A DNA stretch of 64,000 nucleotides, from NCBI GenBank assembly GCA_959347315.1, contig OY365817.1, positions 5,694,731 to 5,758,730 on the forward strand, in the 5' to 3' direction. Below, one piece after another: positions 61,201 through 64,000 of this stretch (the stretch's first letter is position 1; every line of letters begins with the position of its first letter). Origin of the DNA: Bimastos eiseni. Lineage: Eukaryota; Annelida; Clitellata; Crassiclitellata; Lumbricidae. Position numbers and translations under genes: made by a program. The notes under the pieces are model-generated. The model worked only from the letters and a program-made list of their open reading frames with translations, was not told where the DNA came from and searched no databases.

Positions 61201-63435
61201 AAGGTTAATGACATGTTTGATGATATTCTGAATGTCTGTTTTGAGGCTTGTATATAAAGTGTTATAAAAAATTAATGTGCAAGTTTTTTTTTGATGGAAT
61301 TTTTTTTACATGCTCAGATGACTGTCTTGTTATTAAAAAAATACTTTCCATGTTGCCAATTTGAAGTAGGAAAGGAATTTACAAATTTCAAACTACTGCC
61401 TAATAAGTTGAAATAACATCCAAATACTAGGATTCGACACTTGGTGGAAAAGTCTACCTGGCTGACAGATGCAACAGATGATGACACGTTTAAAAGGAGT
61501 TGAATTTAACTGTATAGCAACCTGGAGGGCGCCCATCTGTACTGCTGCTCAAATTTACCAATGCCACCTAGTGAATGGAAGGATCAAAGTGAACTCTTTA
61601 TGCTATCAGCTGGTATCAAGCCACATTCTTCTGATCTTCCTGCTAACGTGTAACCATTCATGATTCATGTCATGGTAACCAAAAAAATAAGGAAAATGCG
61701 ATTTTGTTGCACAGATTTTGTTTTAGACTACACACTTTCCACTTGGTTCACTACTTCTTGATCGCTCTCTAGATTTCCTTTTGCTTCTATGGAACTGTTA
61801 CTGTACTGTTTTTAAAAAAAAGTTTTTAAAATTTACTAACAAACTTTTTTTGGCAGTTTTATTCATGGCAATTAGATGAAAATGTTTTCCCTTAGTATAA
61901 TTATAGTGTGTGTATCAATAATAATGTAAGCTGAGTGTGGATAATTATGAGATAATTATGGCAGAGGGGACTAGTTTCGCCATTGTGGATTTATCTCCAT
62001 TTTCTAATGCAACACATCTGAATGAAATCAGATCTGTGTAATTATGTGATGATTTGTTTTATACTGCAGTAAATGCTGTCCAAACTGAAAAGGACCCTTT
62101 CAGTTATAGCCTACTTTGTAGTAGTCCTGCTCTTGTATCACGGCTATTTATATTTTGGACTATTGTCAAGAGTTACTAAATTCTTCAAACATCAGTTCCA
62201 CAGATTCAGATAGATAAGTATGATTCTCGAACTTATAGACTTATTCTGTTCTATGAATTATATTGCTTTGTTGGACATTGCTGGTGATATAAAGCATTTT
62301 CATTTAACATTATTGCACATTTGAAGATTGGATTGCAAGGGAGCCTCAGCCATTTCAAGGCACGTTTTCAGAATTGCTGCTGTGATTGGCTGTGGACATA
62401 GCACCTTAGTCGTCGACTTGGATTGGAAGCGCTGCTGATTTGAGCGACGCTTTAAAAATATTCATTTACAATAATATTACAATTGCAATTTACAATTACC
62501 CTATAATCTGAGCATGAGCAGAAGTCGTTTAGTTACAAATTACAAATACTACTGGATGAGGATTTATACCTTTATAGTTGTTTAATACTGTCTAAATTCA
62601 CAGAGCTATATGGTACTCACAAATAGGACTTAAGAGAGTAAACTAAAACAATACACAAGTGATGATGGTCATTTAGTGCTGTCAAGACAGTGCTACTGGG
62701 TAATTAAAATGGGGGTTAGCAGATGGCAGAGGTAGACAAGACTTGGGTGATGGAAGAGTACTCACGCACCTTGTGAACTATATTCCTCTACTATGTAATT
62801 AATTTATTAACAATAAGACAAATAAGTTGGCATTGTTACCTGATGGACATCAACTAGTGTGATAAGGGCATAATTAAATGATGGTGCATTGTTCCAATGG
62901 TGCTATTCAATTCATTGGATGAGATTAGATGAGGTTTCATTGGATGACAATGCCCGCTCCTCCCACCTCCCTCCTCCCTTCTCCTCCTCCCCCCTCCTCC
63001 TCCTCCTCTTCCTCCTCCTTCTTCATAGAGGTCATCATTTGTTTCCTTGTTTCCTATCCTTGTTGTTTTGTCTGCTGTAGACCAAAGACAAAATGCATTC
63101 AGTTTAATTAATTCTGAATAACTCCACACATGTTAACTTTCTGTATTTTTTAACCAACTGTTAAACTGGCTTCTTTGCTACTTGCATACAGGCATAAATA
63201 GAATCACGCTATGGACAAACATCATTTTTTTGGATATGGCAAGAATGCATTGAGTGGAGAAGTCTTATGTTGAGAAGTTTGTGTCATTTACATGATTTGT
63301 AGAAATTATTTGTAGAAATGCGACGAGCACGAAGCTTAGTTGGTCTTCATCATCAGAATCATCATGAGGAAGATGAAGGAGATGCTGCTTGGATTGGACC
63401 ATCCTCCTTCTCTTCACCTGCTGACAAATTATCAT
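53001..63435 (+). CDS. Unrecognised gene, two predicted 5' exons (partial)
   Basis: Exon A (53001-53097) starts MDEGMSDYSEDSDSELDEMF and ends one base into a codon before GTAAGC. Exon B (63316-63435) follows TTTGTAG and continues in phase (RRARSLVGLHHQNHHEEDEG, then WIGPSSFSSPADKLS), ending before GTTAGT. The joined product is about 72 residues, strongly acidic and Ser/His-rich, with no domain, signal peptide or membrane segment yet visible. The 10-kb intron holds LINE debris and another gene-like unit. An extra exon between the two cannot be excluded (for example near 56256), and the gene runs off the window. I do not recognise the family; the pairing rests on phase and splice sites only. 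Confidence 0.45.
53465..53585. repeat. GAT/GAC/GGT trinucleotide tract
   Basis: Degenerate (GAT)n mixed with GAC and GGT triplets, in the first intron of the downstream gene. His- and Ser-rich minus-strand open frames across it are artefacts of the repeat. Confidence 0.9.
54110..54365 (+). mobile_element. CR1/L2-like reverse transcriptase fragment
   Basis: YQSAYHESYSTETA in one frame and MLDFRAAFDTVDHQLL (RT motif A) in the next, then VSGAALNW: a short piece of LINE palm domain with a frameshift and a stop at 54298. It lies within the first intron of the downstream gene, same strand. Confidence 0.8.
54366..58900. other. Intron sequence, no confident gene
   Basis: Mostly AT-rich. 54410-54535 ends in AGGGATCCCTG and looks like one end of a hAT element without its partner. 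A (TCTG)n(TC)n microsatellite lies at 55220-55275. An open stretch at 56256-56502 has an acceptor-like TTTCAG and Lys-rich translation (SDFKAKKKTNVRRGEEDLQ) but no supported donor. The frame at 57443-57741 has no recognisable motif. Confidence 0.4.
59355..60839 (+). pseudogene. Two-exon gene with CxxC...HxxxC motif, likely broken
   Basis: Exon 1 (59355-59595, possibly from 59309) contains PEECIICKQEKYIKERISQN. Exon 2 (60228-60805) opens GELLLEAALKRNDEPLLLQI and soon has CVAIEVRCHRSCHKTY. A GTAGGC donor and TTTCAG acceptor join them in phase. The pattern CxxC...(E)x(R)xHxxCxxxY recurs in invertebrate proteins linked to mobile elements (my recollection, not checked). A TAG at 59568-59570 stops exon 1 eight codons before the donor. 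Near 60797 a one-base shift would open an acidic tail (GNESEDDSDDEY, ending 60839). Both lesions suggest a pseudogene, though exon 2 alone is open for 190 codons. The function is unknown. Confidence 0.55.
60840..63315. other. Intron sequence; direct repeat and (TCC)n tract
   Basis: Two similar segments (about 60837-60985 and 61007-61135) share AATATTGAACTTTGTCCTA and AAATTTCATGTTCA words, an imperfect tandem duplication of about 170 bp just after the zinc-motif gene. A polypyrimidine (TCC)n run lies at 62955-63030. No gene was recognised; the 61469-61663 frame has no motif. Confidence 0.5.
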
Positions 63436-64000
63436 GTTAGTACTACTTTTGTTTTAACAAGATTCCAATAATTATAAATAATAATAATAATACAGTTATT
63501 TTAATTTCAAACAGTATGATTACAAATATAGCATGAATGGTTGATGACAAGTTATTGCAGTCGAATTTAACTGTTGGTAATCAAGCTAAATGCCATCACA
63601 TTATAGATCTGATTTAACAAAGCAGCATTGAAAGTTGTTTGGACGATGCGTCCATAGTAGACACTTTGATTGCTCAGAATGTTGTGCAATTAACAAATGG
63701 TTTGCAAGATTCTGTTAGAGGATAATGTAATTTTAGCAAAATATGTTATCTTCCAAAATAACAGAGCAAAATGACTTCCTTGCGTTCTCATCTTATGCCC
63801 CCCTCCCCCGTCACACCAGCTAGTTATTAATCATATAGTAATTGTTCTGTATAAAATTATTAAACGGTTCCCTATTATGTTGAGGACAGACACAAAGGTT
63901 TCAAGAATAGAATAAATATTACACCCAGAATAGCAGAGGATCACAGAACCTGTAGAAAGAATAGAAAGAGGAACAATGGTTACACCAGAGAAACAATGAA
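63436..64000. other. Intron sequence at window end
   Basis: AT-rich, with no recognised element. The downstream exons of the acidic-protein gene are expected beyond the window. Confidence 0.35.

Noticed and set aside
62854..63129. Gly/Arg-rich open frame
   Set aside because: Produced by the (TCC)n polypyrimidine tract on the other strand.

Overview
This is a window of animal nuclear DNA: spliced genes with GT-AG introns, AT-rich introns, many microsatellites, and dense non-LTR, LTR and DNA transposons. The mix (CR1/L2- and RTE-like LINEs, a Ty3/Gypsy element, at least seven hAT families, TTAA-site elements) fits an invertebrate metazoan, probably marine. The phylum cannot be fixed from sequence alone. 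Nothing bacterial, organellar or CRISPR-like was seen.

Region 1 (1155-36372, minus strand) is one complete gene, the ribosome-biogenesis factor BOP1. It can be read as 19 coding exons whose splice phases all agree, giving 676 residues with a BOP1NT domain followed by a WD40 domain. The coding sequence is about 2 kb spread over 35 kb, because the introns hold LINE fragments, MITEs, minisatellites and nested transposons. Intron 2 contains a piggyBac-like element inside a decayed hAT, with a hAT MITE inside the piggyBac. Exon 4 ends in a three-copy 54-bp tandem duplication that repeats its own 5' splice site in frame.

Region 2 (36400-53000) lies between genes and is almost all mobile DNA. It holds a CR1/L2-like LINE (37.3-39.1 kb). 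It also holds a second LINE whose ORF1 is split by a Ty3/Gypsy element, which is itself split by a hAT MITE (39.9-45.8 kb). That LINE ends in a pure (ATTG)n tract of 534 bp. After it comes a complete hAT transposon with an uninterrupted 634-residue transposase (47.97-50.61 kb), sitting inside an older hAT relic.

Region 3 (53001-64000, plus strand) starts with two phase-matched exons of an acidic protein I do not recognise; the gene runs off the window. Its large first intron carries a LINE fragment, microsatellites and a two-exon, apparently broken gene with a CxxC...HxxxC zinc-type motif (59.4-60.8 kb).

The host genes show no operon-like relation: BOP1 acts in the nucleolus, and the second gene's role is unknown. 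The main interest is in mobile-element architecture and in how a tandem repeat has multiplied a splice donor in an essential gene.
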